Below, one piece after another: positions 1 through 6,645 of a DNA stretch of 21,133 bases. The position numbers and the translations under genes were made by a program. Source of the stretch: a virus. The first letter of the stretch is position 1. Every line of letters begins with the position of its first letter. Below the pieces are notes generated by a model. The model did no database searches. It saw nothing but the letters and a program-made list of their open reading frames with translations, and was not told the origin of the DNA. The DNA lies in IMG/VR virus record IMGVR_UViG_3300006919_000574, positions 1 to 21,133 of that record; one strand, given 5' to 3'.

Positions 1-287
1 CCTTTACTAACCGTATGCCTATTCATTCCCACCATTAACGCCAAGTAGCTAACCGCATCATGGCTAGAATAATCTTGAGCTGAATACCTCTCGCACAACG
101 CAAACAATACCAGCTTCTCTCTCGCCTTAATCTCCGAGCTGCCCAGATGTTTTTTATACCACTTCCAAACCACCTGTTTCAGCTTCGAGTAACTCTTATA
201 CTTCATGGCTACACCGTAGGTTATCAACCCGCTCTTTTCTGGCTCACCGATTGGCTCGACCACCAACCACCATTTCTGCTCTTTCAA
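1..287 (-). CDS. Partial helix-turn-helix protein, C-terminus cut by window edge
   Basis: The minus-strand frame is open from the amber codon at 288-290 to the window edge, so the C-terminus is missing. The translation is basic and helical (KYKSYSKLKQVVWKWYKKHL) and ends in a helix-turn-helix-like stretch, with EKLVLFALCERY followed by DAVSYLALMVGMNRHTVSK. This is the pattern of phage winged-helix regulators or replication initiators, in which a helix precedes a recognition helix with R-x-T-V. The start is uncertain. The first ATG is at 204-206. TTG at 285-287 directly abuts the upstream stop, with AAGG about 11 bases before it. Codons 207-287 also read like protein (KWWLVVEPIGEPEKSGLITY), which favours the longer form. 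It follows a winged-helix gene in the same frame, so the two may be translationally coupled. A DNA-binding role is likely; its target is unknown. Confidence 0.6.
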   Translation of the reverse strand, partial: MKEQKWWLVVEPIGEPEKSGLITYGVAMKYKSYSKLKQVVWKWYKKHLGSSEIKAREKLVLFALCERYSAQDYSSHDAVSYLALMVGMNRHTVSK

Positions 288-653
288 CTAACTAACCGCC
301 TTAAGGCTTCTTTGCCTCTCAGTAAACCATTCATTTAATAACTGCATCGACTCCTTACACATTCTATACACTCGCTTCCTCTTATCCTTTCCTACCGCCT
401 TGCACATATATCCTCTCTCAACATAATCATCTAACACCGATGCTACAGTCGACCTACTCCCCATACTGCTTGGCAATAGTTTCACTATTGCTTCAAAATT
501 AATGCTCTTGCCACTCACGTCTGCAATAGCAACTTCTAACACTACAATCACATGTAGCGGACTAGTCCACCAGAACGACATAAATCCTCTTTGCCTTCTA
601 CTCTTATAAAACTGATCTCGAACACTTATCATTCTATCTTTTAACTGCTTCAT
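288..653 (-). CDS. Winged-helix (MarR-like) DNA-binding protein
   Basis: This 121-aa protein has the layout of a small winged-helix regulator. A basic N-terminus and a hydrophobic helix (HVIVVLEVAIADVSG) are followed by a turn and recognition helix (GSRSTVASVLDDYVERGY, residues about 65-82). A basic beta wing follows (DKRKRVYRMCKES). The ERGY...R..Y arrangement is typical of MarR-type and plasmid-type winged helices, but I cannot assign a subfamily. The ATG is preceded by GTGGAGGG about 10 bases upstream. A long leader carries a candidate promoter overlapped by a dyad, which suggests autoregulation. It ends at a TAG, after which the same frame stays open into another HTH gene. Likely roles are control of the early operon or of replication at the adjacent iterons; both are inferred from position. 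Confidence 0.65.
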   Translation of the reverse strand: MKQLKDRMISVRDQFYKSRRQRGFMSFWWTSPLHVIVVLEVAIADVSGKSINFEAIVKLLPSSMGSRSTVASVLDDYVERGYMCKAVGKDKRKRVYRMCKESMQLLNEWFTERQRSLKAVS

Positions 654-682
654 TGTTTTTCACCCTCCACTGAAAAAAATTA

Positions 683-718
683 AGTGAAACGTTTTACTAA
701 TATCCGCTTCAATTTCAA
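683..718 (-). promoter_or_regulatory. Candidate promoter with overlapping operator dyad
   Basis: On the minus strand, TTGAAA (713-718) and TAAAAC (691-696) are separated by 16 bases and point toward the gene starting at 653. The -10 lies inside AGTGAAACGTTTTACT (683-698), a 16-bp dyad centred on AAACGTTT with a single mismatched pair. A dyad over the -10 of a winged-helix gene is the usual layout of an autorepressor operator. The call is from sequence pattern only. Confidence 0.4.
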
Positions 719-758
719 CCCAACTTTATCCATAAATTTTACTGATATTTTTATCCCT

Positions 759-787
759 GAGAGTTGAGCCGAAAGGCTCAATCTCTC
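759..787. other. Strong hairpin in the non-coding gap
   Basis: TTGAGCC and GGCTCAA pair perfectly around a GAAA loop (UUUC on the minus strand). The stem extends by a further five pairs (GAGAG with CTCTC) past one bulged T, giving about 12 pairs. No T-run follows on either strand, so it is not a standard intrinsic terminator. It sits between the 23-bp iterons and the promoter of the winged-helix gene. Confidence 0.6.
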
Positions 788-810
788 TATTAGTCTAGTC
801 TAGGATATAT

Positions 811-879
811 GGCTACCCGTATAGCCAATTATTGGCTACCCATATATACAATAATTGGCTACCCGTGTATCCAATAGCT
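811..879. repeat. Three tandem 23-bp iterons
   Basis: GGCTACCC occurs at 811, 834 and 857, exactly 23 bp apart. Each unit continues with a similar A/T-rich part (CGTATAGCCAAT, CATATATACAAT, CGTGTATCCAAT). The first unit contains the dyad GGCTA-cccgta-TAGCC, and the junction of units one and two contains GCCAATtATTGGC. Exact period and AT-rich surroundings fit protein-binding iterons of a replication origin or a multi-site operator. The last copy overlaps the stop codon of the gene to the right. Confidence 0.75.
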
Positions 880-1636
880 AATCCTCCTCATCTTCAATAA
901 TACAAAAAATACCACACTCAAAGTTGTAAGATTTTAAGTCTCTACCTTTTGCATCTACTGGCAATTCTCTCAACGGTATTCTTTTATTTTTATACCTAAC
1001 TAAGTTAGCTCCTAATTCTTCTGATAGATTTGCTCTTTGCTCAAATACATCTGGAAATGTCTTACGCACTAAGTTCCAATAAGTTGGAGAACTAGCCTTA
1101 ACACAACCAATACAATTAGCATTAGGATAACCAAAAGAGTATATTTCAGGTAATTTAATTCCAGCATCTAATAAAATATCAAAACACCCTTGCTTGGTTA
1201 TACCTGCATCAATTAAAACTGTAAGCAAATCATCTCTTTGCGTAAGTTTGAATCTTTCTGCTCTTTTTTCTTCATCAGCAGTAAAGCCTAAGACAATATA
1301 ATCAGATTTATTTTTAACTTCCCATATTTGCCTAGCATTTTTCTTTAGATGTAATGTGCATGGCGCTCCAAAGTTGCCAGACATAAATTTTCTCTCTCTC
1401 CATACTGTTTCGCATGATTGATCTGGAAACTTGGGGTTAATTGCATATTCAATCTCTATACCTAACCACTTTTCAATATCTTTTAAGAATCTTTGATTGT
1501 CGTGATGTTCTTCTTTAATAGGATTATTAACAACTCTGATACGATTATTTGCACCATAAAGCTCAATAGTTTTTTTAGCCGCCACGGCACTTGCCGCACC
1601 ACAACTAAACCAAACTGTAATATCTTTATCTTTCAT
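878..1636 (-). CDS. PAPS-reductase-like PP-loop ATP pyrophosphatase
   Basis: This 252-aa protein belongs to the phosphoadenosine-phosphosulfate reductase / adenine nucleotide alpha-hydrolase superfamily. The N-terminal P-loop variant FSCGAASA (residues 10-17) keeps the S-x-G-x-x-S skeleton but has CG where SGGxDS is usual. Other family marks are GFTADEEKRAERF (117-129) and cysteines at 93 (APCTLHLKK), 175 and 178 (NCIGC), and 241 and 245 (CGIFC). These could ligate an Fe-S cluster or act in sulfur chemistry. It overlaps the small upstream gene by 11 bp at the distal end of the replication operon. Family members activate a substrate with ATP; in phages the substrate is mostly unknown. Sulfate assimilation, base or tRNA modification, and DNA-backbone chemistry like DndC are all possible. 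The fold call is fairly secure; the reaction is not. Confidence 0.75.
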   Translation of the reverse strand: MKDKDITVWFSCGAASAVAAKKTIELYGANNRIRVVNNPIKEEHHDNQRFLKDIEKWLGIEIEYAINPKFPDQSCETVWRERKFMSGNFGAPCTLHLKKNARQIWEVKNKSDYIVLGFTADEEKRAERFKLTQRDDLLTVLIDAGITKQGCFDILLDAGIKLPEIYSFGYPNANCIGCVKASSPTYWNLVRKTFPDVFEQRANLSEELGANLVRYKNKRIPLRELPVDAKGRDLKSYNFECGIFCIIEDEED

Positions 1637-1772
1637 CAGTTTTAAGAGCTAAAATTTCCTTTTTTAATGCCTGTAATTGTTGTTTTCTGTAACGCTCAAT
1701 CGCTTCAATTAATATTTCATTTTGCTCAATTTGTTTTTTAATCTGGTTAATTACTGTTCGAGTTTCACTCAT
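1626..1772 (-). CDS. Small coiled-coil protein, 48 aa
   Basis: From the ATG at 1770-1772 this reads 48 aa, almost entirely a charged helix with coiled-coil spacing (INQIKKQIEQNEILIEAIER). I do not recognise a family. The start is chosen because GGGAG lies eight bases upstream. A longer upstream reading exists, but it would cover the whole 43-aa gene next door in another frame. It overlaps the start of the PP-loop gene by 11 bp and follows the stop of the 43-aa gene by one base, so it is clearly part of the operon. Function unknown. Confidence 0.55.
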   Translation of the reverse strand: MSETRTVINQIKKQIEQNEILIEAIERYRKQQLQALKKEILALKTDER

Positions 1773-1773
1773 A

Positions 1774-1905
1774 TTATTTGCTCCCTTTATCTTTCTTTTT
1801 GGTTTCTTTTTTGGTCTTTTTCTTACCAAAAATCCTATCCCAATTATCTTCAAAAGTTTTCTTATCTATTTGTCTTGGTCGTTGGTCGCTTCCCTTTCCG
1901 TTCAT
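1774..1905 (-). CDS. Small conserved phage protein with DRIFG motif, 43 aa
   Basis: Translating the gap after the primase-helicase gives a 43-aa lysine-rich protein. Its first half reads RQIDKKTFEDNWDRIFGKKK and its tail is almost only Lys, Thr and Glu. I recall short proteins with a D-x-x-x-F/Y-x-x-N-x-D-x-I-F-G-K core from many phage genomes, usually annotated hypothetical. The ATG at 1903-1905 has AGGAG immediately upstream (a doubled AGGAGAAAGGAGA purine tract). It begins 12 bp after the primase-helicase stop and ends one base before the next ATG. Spacing, ribosome site and the motif together support a real gene. Function unknown; the basic tail might bind nucleic acid. Confidence 0.7.
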   Translation of the reverse strand: MNGKGSDQRPRQIDKKTFEDNWDRIFGKKKTKKETKKKDKGSK

Positions 1906-1917
1906 TCTCCTTTCTCC

Positions 1918-3774
1918 TTAATCCCAATCAAAGGATTTATTATTTTCTAAAATTTCTAAAACTGCACCACGTCTAACCAACGTCTTAGTTGCATAATCTA
2001 CGTTTCCAGAATTACTTTTAACTAGACTGGCTTTTACTACCGCCATTCTGTCAACTGGTATGCCTTGCTCCATGCATATCTTTTCGCAAGTATCGTTATC
2101 CGCTAACCACATGGCTATCGCGAAACGAACACTATCTGTAATACTTGATGCTCCTCTTATCTCAGCACGGTGCGAAAGTGCATCGTCTGAATCATTCGTA
2201 AGGGCAGATTTTGCCAAGTGATGAACAGTAAGAGTCGTAACACCTAATCTGGCACTTATATTTGCACAATAACTACCCCATAACTGGCCAACTTCATTAC
2301 TTGAACTGATATTTCCAGTAGTAAATGCTTGTAATGGGTCGAATACAACCAGTTTTAAGTTAGGTATTGTCTTTAATTCCTCTACTAATTCAGTCGCTTG
2401 TGATGTTACCCCTTCTTCTCTTAATAATATCATTGGCTCTTTTTGTTCTGGAATAGGAAATACATAAACATCGTATTCAGATTTAAACCGCAAACCTAAT
2501 GGGTCTAATGATGCAATCCTTCTGTGTACTTCGCCAAGATCATCTTCAGCTGCAAAAATTACAGTTGAGCCTTTTTGTTTTATATGTTTACCCCACCAAT
2601 CACCGCCAGTTGCAATACCTAGAGCTAACTGAATCATTGATAAAGACTTACCAACGCCACCAACTGCCGCAATTATTCCTGGTTTACCAAAAGGAATAAA
2701 ACTATCTACTAACCACTCTATTGGTTTTGGCTCTTCAACCAAGTTACGAATAGCATATTGTCTAATATTAAACTTAGACTCTATTAACTCTAACTTAACT
2801 TGTTCTAATCCCTTCTCCAAATACAAATCATTGAAGTCACCAATAATAGAAGGCAATCTGGAAACTGCATTAGTAATACTATTAACTACTTCATTGGCAC
2901 ATTTCTCACCAATCCCAGAGGTATCGTTATCAAGTGCAATAATAAACTTTGCACCCGTTATAGAACGCAATCTCGTACACGCAGAGACACAGAAATTTGC
3001 AGAGAATACCACGGCGACAGGTATGCCTGTAGCTTCGTATATAGAAGCTCCTGTTGCGTATCCTTCACATAAAATAATCGTTTCTAAACCAGGTAATTCA
3101 AATGCTTCACAACCAATAAGAAAAACATTTCCCTTAACTTCCCCACCTCCAGCAAACTTTTTGCTTCCGTCTGGCATAATGTATTGAAGTGACTTTATTT
3201 CTGAAACTAATGTTCCATTATCATTATTTCTTATGATAGAATGCACACCGATTAATAGGTTTCCATTAATCGTTTTTAACCCATAATTTTTAATCTTTTT
3301 ATCTGTGAGATACTTATGCTCTATAACTTCATTCGCACCAGCAAACTTTTCTTTAACGTATACGGCAACTTGCTCATGTTGTATTTTCTTAGCCTCTTCT
3401 CTCCTCTTTTGTGCCTCCTCGAGCTTGGATTGTAATATCCTTTTTTGCTCCGCAGACATCTCATTAGGATTATAGGAAGTAAACTTGTTCTCTAAATTAG
3501 TACGCCAATTACCATAAACGCATACAAAGTTTTGATCTAATTGGTTATAAACATAATATCCTGAACGCTCCCCACCTTTATCTGGTCGATGATTCGGCCC
3601 AGCACTTACAGGTACTCTAACTAAGTTTCCTGTTGTATCTAAGAAATCAACTAATAAACCATGAGAACGCATCTCATTAATTAAATCAGCATTAGATTTA
3701 CTTGTATTACTAAAGGCATAGTTGTCATCTATAACAACGCCTTTATCTCCATAAAATTGCGTTAAGTCAGTCAT
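1918..3774 (-). CDS. Toprim primase fused to RecA-like (RepA-type) helicase
   Basis: This bifunctional replication protein makes primers and unwinds DNA at the phage fork. From the ATG at 3772-3774 it is 618 aa. An N-terminal region and charged helix (about 105-135) lead to a Toprim domain with CEGYATG (Glu237) and the acidic pair in LDNDTSG (282-284), then DFNDLY (313-318). The C-terminal half is a RepA/RecA-like ATPase with Walker A GGVGKS (372-377), FAAEDD (407-412), Walker B LVVFDP (475-480) and TVHHLAKS (516-523). No N-terminal zinc finger is present in this chain, though a Cys-rich protein is encoded just upstream. A TTG 39 bp further upstream is possible but lacks a good ribosome site. 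It overlaps the zinc-finger gene by 8 bp. Confidence 0.88.
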   Translation of the reverse strand: MTDLTQFYGDKGVVIDDNYAFSNTSKSNADLINEMRSHGLLVDFLDTTGNLVRVPVSAGPNHRPDKGGERSGYYVYNQLDQNFVCVYGNWRTNLENKFTSYNPNEMSAEQKRILQSKLEEAQKRREEAKKIQHEQVAVYVKEKFAGANEVIEHKYLTDKKIKNYGLKTINGNLLIGVHSIIRNNDNGTLVSEIKSLQYIMPDGSKKFAGGGEVKGNVFLIGCEAFELPGLETIILCEGYATGASIYEATGIPVAVVFSANFCVSACTRLRSITGAKFIIALDNDTSGIGEKCANEVVNSITNAVSRLPSIIGDFNDLYLEKGLEQVKLELIESKFNIRQYAIRNLVEEPKPIEWLVDSFIPFGKPGIIAAVGGVGKSLSMIQLALGIATGGDWWGKHIKQKGSTVIFAAEDDLGEVHRRIASLDPLGLRFKSEYDVYVFPIPEQKEPMILLREEGVTSQATELVEELKTIPNLKLVVFDPLQAFTTGNISSSNEVGQLWGSYCANISARLGVTTLTVHHLAKSALTNDSDDALSHRAEIRGASSITDSVRFAIAMWLADNDTCEKICMEQGIPVDRMAVVKASLVKSNSGNVDYATKTLVRRGAVLEILENNKSFDWD

Positions 3775-4138
3775 CTGCCTGTGCCTTGGAGTTATTGAGA
3801 TAACTTGACACAAGCCTTCTTACAAAATCTATCCTATCTTCTTTAGTCCATTCATGCAGAACAAAGGAATTATTTTTTTTAGAAACCTCTAGATATGTTG
3901 ACTTACTATCTTTTAATGCAACAGATAACAGCTCCTCGTTAATCTGTGCGAAATTTTTAATTTGCTCCATTTTTTTACCTTCTCCAATAAATTTAAGATG
4001 TTCATAGCAACAAGCAGCTTTAATTTTGCCGTTGCGAATATGAAGTAAGGGAGAAGCCAAGCCGTGACAGTATGAACATAAACTTGGCCTCCGATACTTG
4101 AGATCATCATTATTAAAAAGGTAAATCGTCTTCGTCAT
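3767..4138 (-). CDS. Small Cys/His-rich (zinc-finger-like) protein
   Basis: This 123-aa protein has CSYCHG at residues 21-26 and CCYEH at 43-47, a spacing fit for one zinc-binding site of the ribbon type. The remainder is a charged helical region (WTKEDRIDFVRRLVSSYL). I do not recognise a named family. It sits between the SSB-like gene (26-bp overlap) and the primase-helicase (8-bp overlap). The primase chain lacks the zinc-binding domain that usually reads the template in Toprim primases. A separate chain that supplies it is an attractive but unproven reading. The start is a plain ATG. Confidence 0.65.
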   Translation of the reverse strand: MTKTIYLFNNDDLKYRRPSLCSYCHGLASPLLHIRNGKIKAACCYEHLKFIGEGKKMEQIKNFAQINEELLSVALKDSKSTYLEVSKKNNSFVLHEWTKEDRIDFVRRLVSSYLNNSKAQADD

Positions 4139-4601
4139 CTACATCGCTTGGGAAGATTTCTTCTTTTGGTAATACTTCTTTAGGGTCTACATTTTCTTTA
4201 GCAGTTGTAGTTCCGTAAGGTTTCCAACCATTACCAAAGTTATCTGCAATCTCTAAATAACCTTTCTCACCAACGACAAGTTCACCTTCTACTTTTTTAC
4301 CCAGAAGTTCATCAGTATTTTTCATTGACGCTACTCCCATTGCATTTAGCATTTTAACTAATGACTCTCTGCCTATCTCAACAGGCTTGTCATTGTTATG
4401 TGCCATAGTAAAAGCATGACTTACTTTTATTATTTCGCCTTCAACATCAAAGTGAATCTTCAAAGCCTTCCAACCGTTTCTGCCTTCAATCATTTCTGAG
4501 CCAGCATATTCAAAGTTGTATCTTCCAGGCTTTACCTTTTCTCCACCGCCAGATGTTTCTCCAGCTTCTAATTTATCCAAACCGAATTCTGTTAAATCCA
4601 T
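4113..4601 (-). CDS. Single-strand DNA-binding protein (DUF669-like)
   Basis: This 162-aa protein resembles the DUF669 group of phage ssDNA-binding proteins. The core has KPGRYNFEYAGSEM followed by alternating beta-strand segments (WKALKIHFDVEG). The C-terminal tail is acidic and ends DDEDDLPF, like the partner-docking tail of bacterial SSB (which ends in D-x-I/L-P-F). The ATG at 4599-4601 is chosen over one nine codons upstream because a perfect GGAGGT lies six bases before it. It is flanked by the Sak4-like ATPase and the primase-helicase, the usual setting for a phage SSB. Expected role: coat ssDNA and recruit recombination and replication proteins through the tail. Confidence 0.78.
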   Translation of the reverse strand: MDLTEFGLDKLEAGETSGGGEKVKPGRYNFEYAGSEMIEGRNGWKALKIHFDVEGEIIKVSHAFTMAHNNDKPVEIGRESLVKMLNAMGVASMKNTDELLGKKVEGELVVGEKGYLEIADNFGNGWKPYGTTTAKENVDPKEVLPKEEIFPSDVDDEDDLPF

Positions 4602-4639
4602 GTTGTTACCTCCGTAAAAATTTAACAATTAATATTTAA

Positions 4640-4834
4640 TTACCCAGGATCGTATTCCTCGTAATCATTCGCTCGACTTATTTCTTCTTCAAGTGCGTCA
4701 ACAACATCTGCTAAGACTCTGTTTGCACCTAACGGGAGAATAAGGTCATCATCTCCGTTTTTTTCCATGCAATCTTCAACCAATATTTTGGCTTTCGTTA
4801 AAAAGAATATTAGTTTTTCGTTTTGCGTTGCCAT
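4640..4834 (-). CDS. Small acidic protein of unknown function, 64 aa
   Basis: A 64-aa acidic, helical protein (TKAKILVEDCMEKN, then VLADVVDALEEEISRANDY) ending in a run of Glu, Tyr and Asp. I recognise no family. The ATG shares its A with the TAA stop of the upstream Sak4-like gene (TAATG), so the two are almost certainly translationally coupled. It lies between the recombination ATPase and the SSB-like gene, so a role in replication or recombination is the contextual guess. Confidence 0.6.
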   Translation of the reverse strand: MATQNEKLIFFLTKAKILVEDCMEKNGDDDLILPLGANRVLADVVDALEEEISRANDYEEYDPG

Positions 4835-5616
4835 TACTTCGCTATGAGTTTACCGATTTCAGCCCAAGTCTTTTCAGCTCTAACAATAAAGTCATCGCCT
4901 TCTTCTACGACTGGTATCTCTTCTGGTAATCCATATCTATTCTTGGCAACCGCAGCTGGTGATTCAGTTGTCACTAACACCCTGCCAGATTGAACAGTTT
5001 TACTTGTCAAACCTTTACTACCTTGAACTTTAACAGTTCCTTTTTTGTAGTTTAGGAATAAACACATATCACTAGCCTCTAAGACTAATGCACTTGCTGC
5101 CTTATGCATTTTTAATTCATGCCTATCGTATGCTTCGGTGCTTGGATCGTGAAATGCTTTAATTTGGTTATGAGCAATCATAACAACACGCATTTTCTTT
5201 TCGTTTCTTAATCTATTAACTAAATCAAGTATCTCTCTCCAATACTTCAACGCTTCTGCATAACCACGACCATAACCAAAAGATTCAATCGATGGTTGTT
5301 TGTGTGCCTCACAAGTCTTTGCATGAATAAGTGGCTCTAACCAATCTAAACTATCAATAACCAAAGTATTGTATTCAAGTTCATCTGCATCAACTAAAGA
5401 TTTTAGATACCCATAAAAAGTATCGTAGTCTCTTGCTAGTGGAAAGTGAGGGATGTCTCTGTTGTTAGTTAAGATTCCCAAACCTTCTTCTGTTTGCAAA
5501 ACAATAGGATTTTTACTTCCTACAGCAAGTGTTGTTTTACCTAGTCCAGAAGGACCATAGATAATGACAATACTTGGTTTTGCTTTTGCTTTCTTTTGTA
5601 TTGCTGCTAATGACAT
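4834..5616 (-). CDS. Sak4-like RecA-family ATPase (phage recombinase)
   Basis: This 260-aa P-loop ATPase has Walker A GPSGLGKTT (residues 21-29), Walker B TLVIDSLDWL (84-93, Asp88) and a sensor-like MIAHNQI (146-152). Length and motif layout match the AAA_24 / Sak4 group, RecA-core phage proteins that support single-strand annealing and recombination with a cognate SSB. The SSB-like gene lies just downstream and two nucleases upstream, a common grouping in temperate phages. The ATG shares one base with the upstream stop. The AAA_24 fold is clear; recombinase activity rests on family knowledge. Confidence 0.82.
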   Translation of the reverse strand: MSLAAIQKKAKAKPSIVIIYGPSGLGKTTLAVGSKNPIVLQTEEGLGILTNNRDIPHFPLARDYDTFYGYLKSLVDADELEYNTLVIDSLDWLEPLIHAKTCEAHKQPSIESFGYGRGYAEALKYWREILDLVNRLRNEKKMRVVMIAHNQIKAFHDPSTEAYDRHELKMHKAASALVLEASDMCLFLNYKKGTVKVQGSKGLTSKTVQSGRVLVTTESPAAVAKNRYGLPEEIPVVEEGDDFIVRAEKTWAEIGKLIAK

Positions 5617-5912
5617 TAGTTAATCTCCTTAGTGACACCTTCTAACTTCACAGGTTTTTTATAAGGCGGTAGTTCTGCTTCTAACTTCTCTAAAGTGTTA
5701 GCTACATTTTTTCTAACCGACTCCATGTGATGCACAGTTTTAGTTGCCAGTTGATAGGCTTCGTTTAACTGTTGCTCTGCTTGCAAGTCTTTACTGATTT
5801 CTTCAACCATAGGTCTTGTTCTATCAGTTAAGTCTCTCTCAAATATCTCTCTTGGGTTTCCGTCTTTATCCGTAAAACTCAAAAGAGGTTGCTCTTTCTT
5901 TTCATTTACCAT
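5616..5912 (-). CDS. Helical protein of unknown function, 98 aa
   Basis: From the ATG at 5910-5912 this is a 98-aa, mostly helical, charged protein. A segment FTDKDGNPREIFERDLTD leads into a long helix (VEEISKDLQAEQQLNEAYQL) and a second helix with coiled-coil character. The start is chosen for GGAGGA about seven bases upstream; a longer reading would run far into the nuclease gene. It overlaps the nuclease stop by 11 bp and shares one base with the Sak4-like start. I do not recognise a family. Context suggests an accessory of replication or recombination. Confidence 0.6.
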   Translation of the reverse strand: MVNEKKEQPLLSFTDKDGNPREIFERDLTDRTRPMVEEISKDLQAEQQLNEAYQLATKTVHHMESVRKNVANTLEKLEAELPPYKKPVKLEGVTKEIN

Positions 5913-6645
5913 TTGTATCCTCCATGGATTTATATGTTTCGCAAACTTCTTTGTGTGAACAGAATTTGCACCAAGTTCCAGCATTAAAGCTAGGCTCATC
6001 ACCCATTGCTTCATCACAAGCTGGTTTTAGAATATTCAAACCCCAGTCAACTAAGTCGACTGCTTGAATATCCCAAGTTCGTATAGGCCCATCTTTATGA
6101 AAGGCTTTTTTGTTTGGTTGTATGATTGTCATTTCTATGACTGTATCTTCGTTACCCCATCTTGATAGGCAACCTAGGGCGTAGCACATTAGCTGTTCGT
6201 TCATCACAACATCTACCGCCCATGCACCAGACTTTAAATCGCCAACGACCATTCTATTACCTTCGCCCAGGATAACTGCATCAGCAGTTCCCCAGAGATC
6301 ATCATTTATATCTGGAGCATTTACTTTTTCTTCTACAAGTAATTTACCGTTTAGTTCTTCAGTTCTTCTATTAATGTATTCAACATAGATTTCTGCCATG
6401 TCGATATCATCTTGCGTGATATCAAAACTAAATCCGTCAACATCTACCGTTCTACCAAGATAGTAGTCTGATAATGTAATTCCATCTAATCTGTTTTTAA
6501 GCAAGGCTTCTACCATTTCGTGAGTAGAAGTACCTCTAGCTGCTGCCATGCTACCTTTACGTTCCGCAGCTGCGTTTATCTTTGCACTAGCTGGACATCT
6601 AATAATTCTATTAATGCTACTGGGTGACAATATCGCGTGTGACAA
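5902..6645 (-). CDS. Cas4/RecB-like PD-(D/E)XK nuclease (DUF2800-like)
   Basis: This 247-aa nuclease carries the PD-(D/E)XK core in the sequence WGTADAVI (118-125, Asp122) then VVGDLKSG (133-140, Asp136 and Lys138), with Gln151 downstream. Cys17 (IIRCPAS) and the C-terminal triple Cys226, Cys229 and Cys235 (CKFCSHKEVC) form the four-cysteine Fe-S signature of Cas4/AddB-type nucleases. The layout matches DUF2800 phage proteins, expected to resect DNA ends for the Sak4/SSB recombination pair. Translation starts at TTG: no ATG occurs before residue 33, which would delete the first cysteine, and a GAGGAG site lies seven bases ahead of the TTG. Confidence 0.85.
   Translation of the reverse strand: MSHAILSPSSINRIIRCPASAKINAAAERKGSMAAARGTSTHEMVEALLKNRLDGITLSDYYLGRTVDVDGFSFDITQDDIDMAEIYVEYINRRTEELNGKLLVEEKVNAPDINDDLWGTADAVILGEGNRMVVGDLKSGAWAVDVVMNEQLMCYALGCLSRWGNEDTVIEMTIIQPNKKAFHKDGPIRTWDIQAVDLVDWGLNILKPACDEAMGDEPSFNAGTWCKFCSHKEVCETYKSMEDTNGK

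Noticed and set aside
288-290. Genome-wide recoding of TAG as an amino acid
   Set aside because: TAG also ends the PP-loop gene (878-880) and the propeller-like gene (15251-15253, where it overlaps the next start), so TAG serves as a normal stop here.
147-338. A 63-aa plus-strand ORF at the left edge
   Set aside because: It lies opposite the HTH reading frame, has no ribosome site, and runs against the operon.
811-879. A CRISPR array
   Set aside because: Units are contiguous 23-bp tandem copies with no spacers of separate origin and no cas genes; the Cas4-like protein belongs to the phage recombination set.
1626-1853. A 75-aa reading of the coiled-coil gene
   Set aside because: Its first 27 codons lie over the 43-aa gene in another frame; GGGAG supports the ATG at 1772.
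5616-6017. A 133-aa reading of the 98-aa gene
   Set aside because: The extra 35 residues overlap the C-terminus of the Fe-S nuclease in another frame, while a GGAGGA site supports the ATG at 5912.
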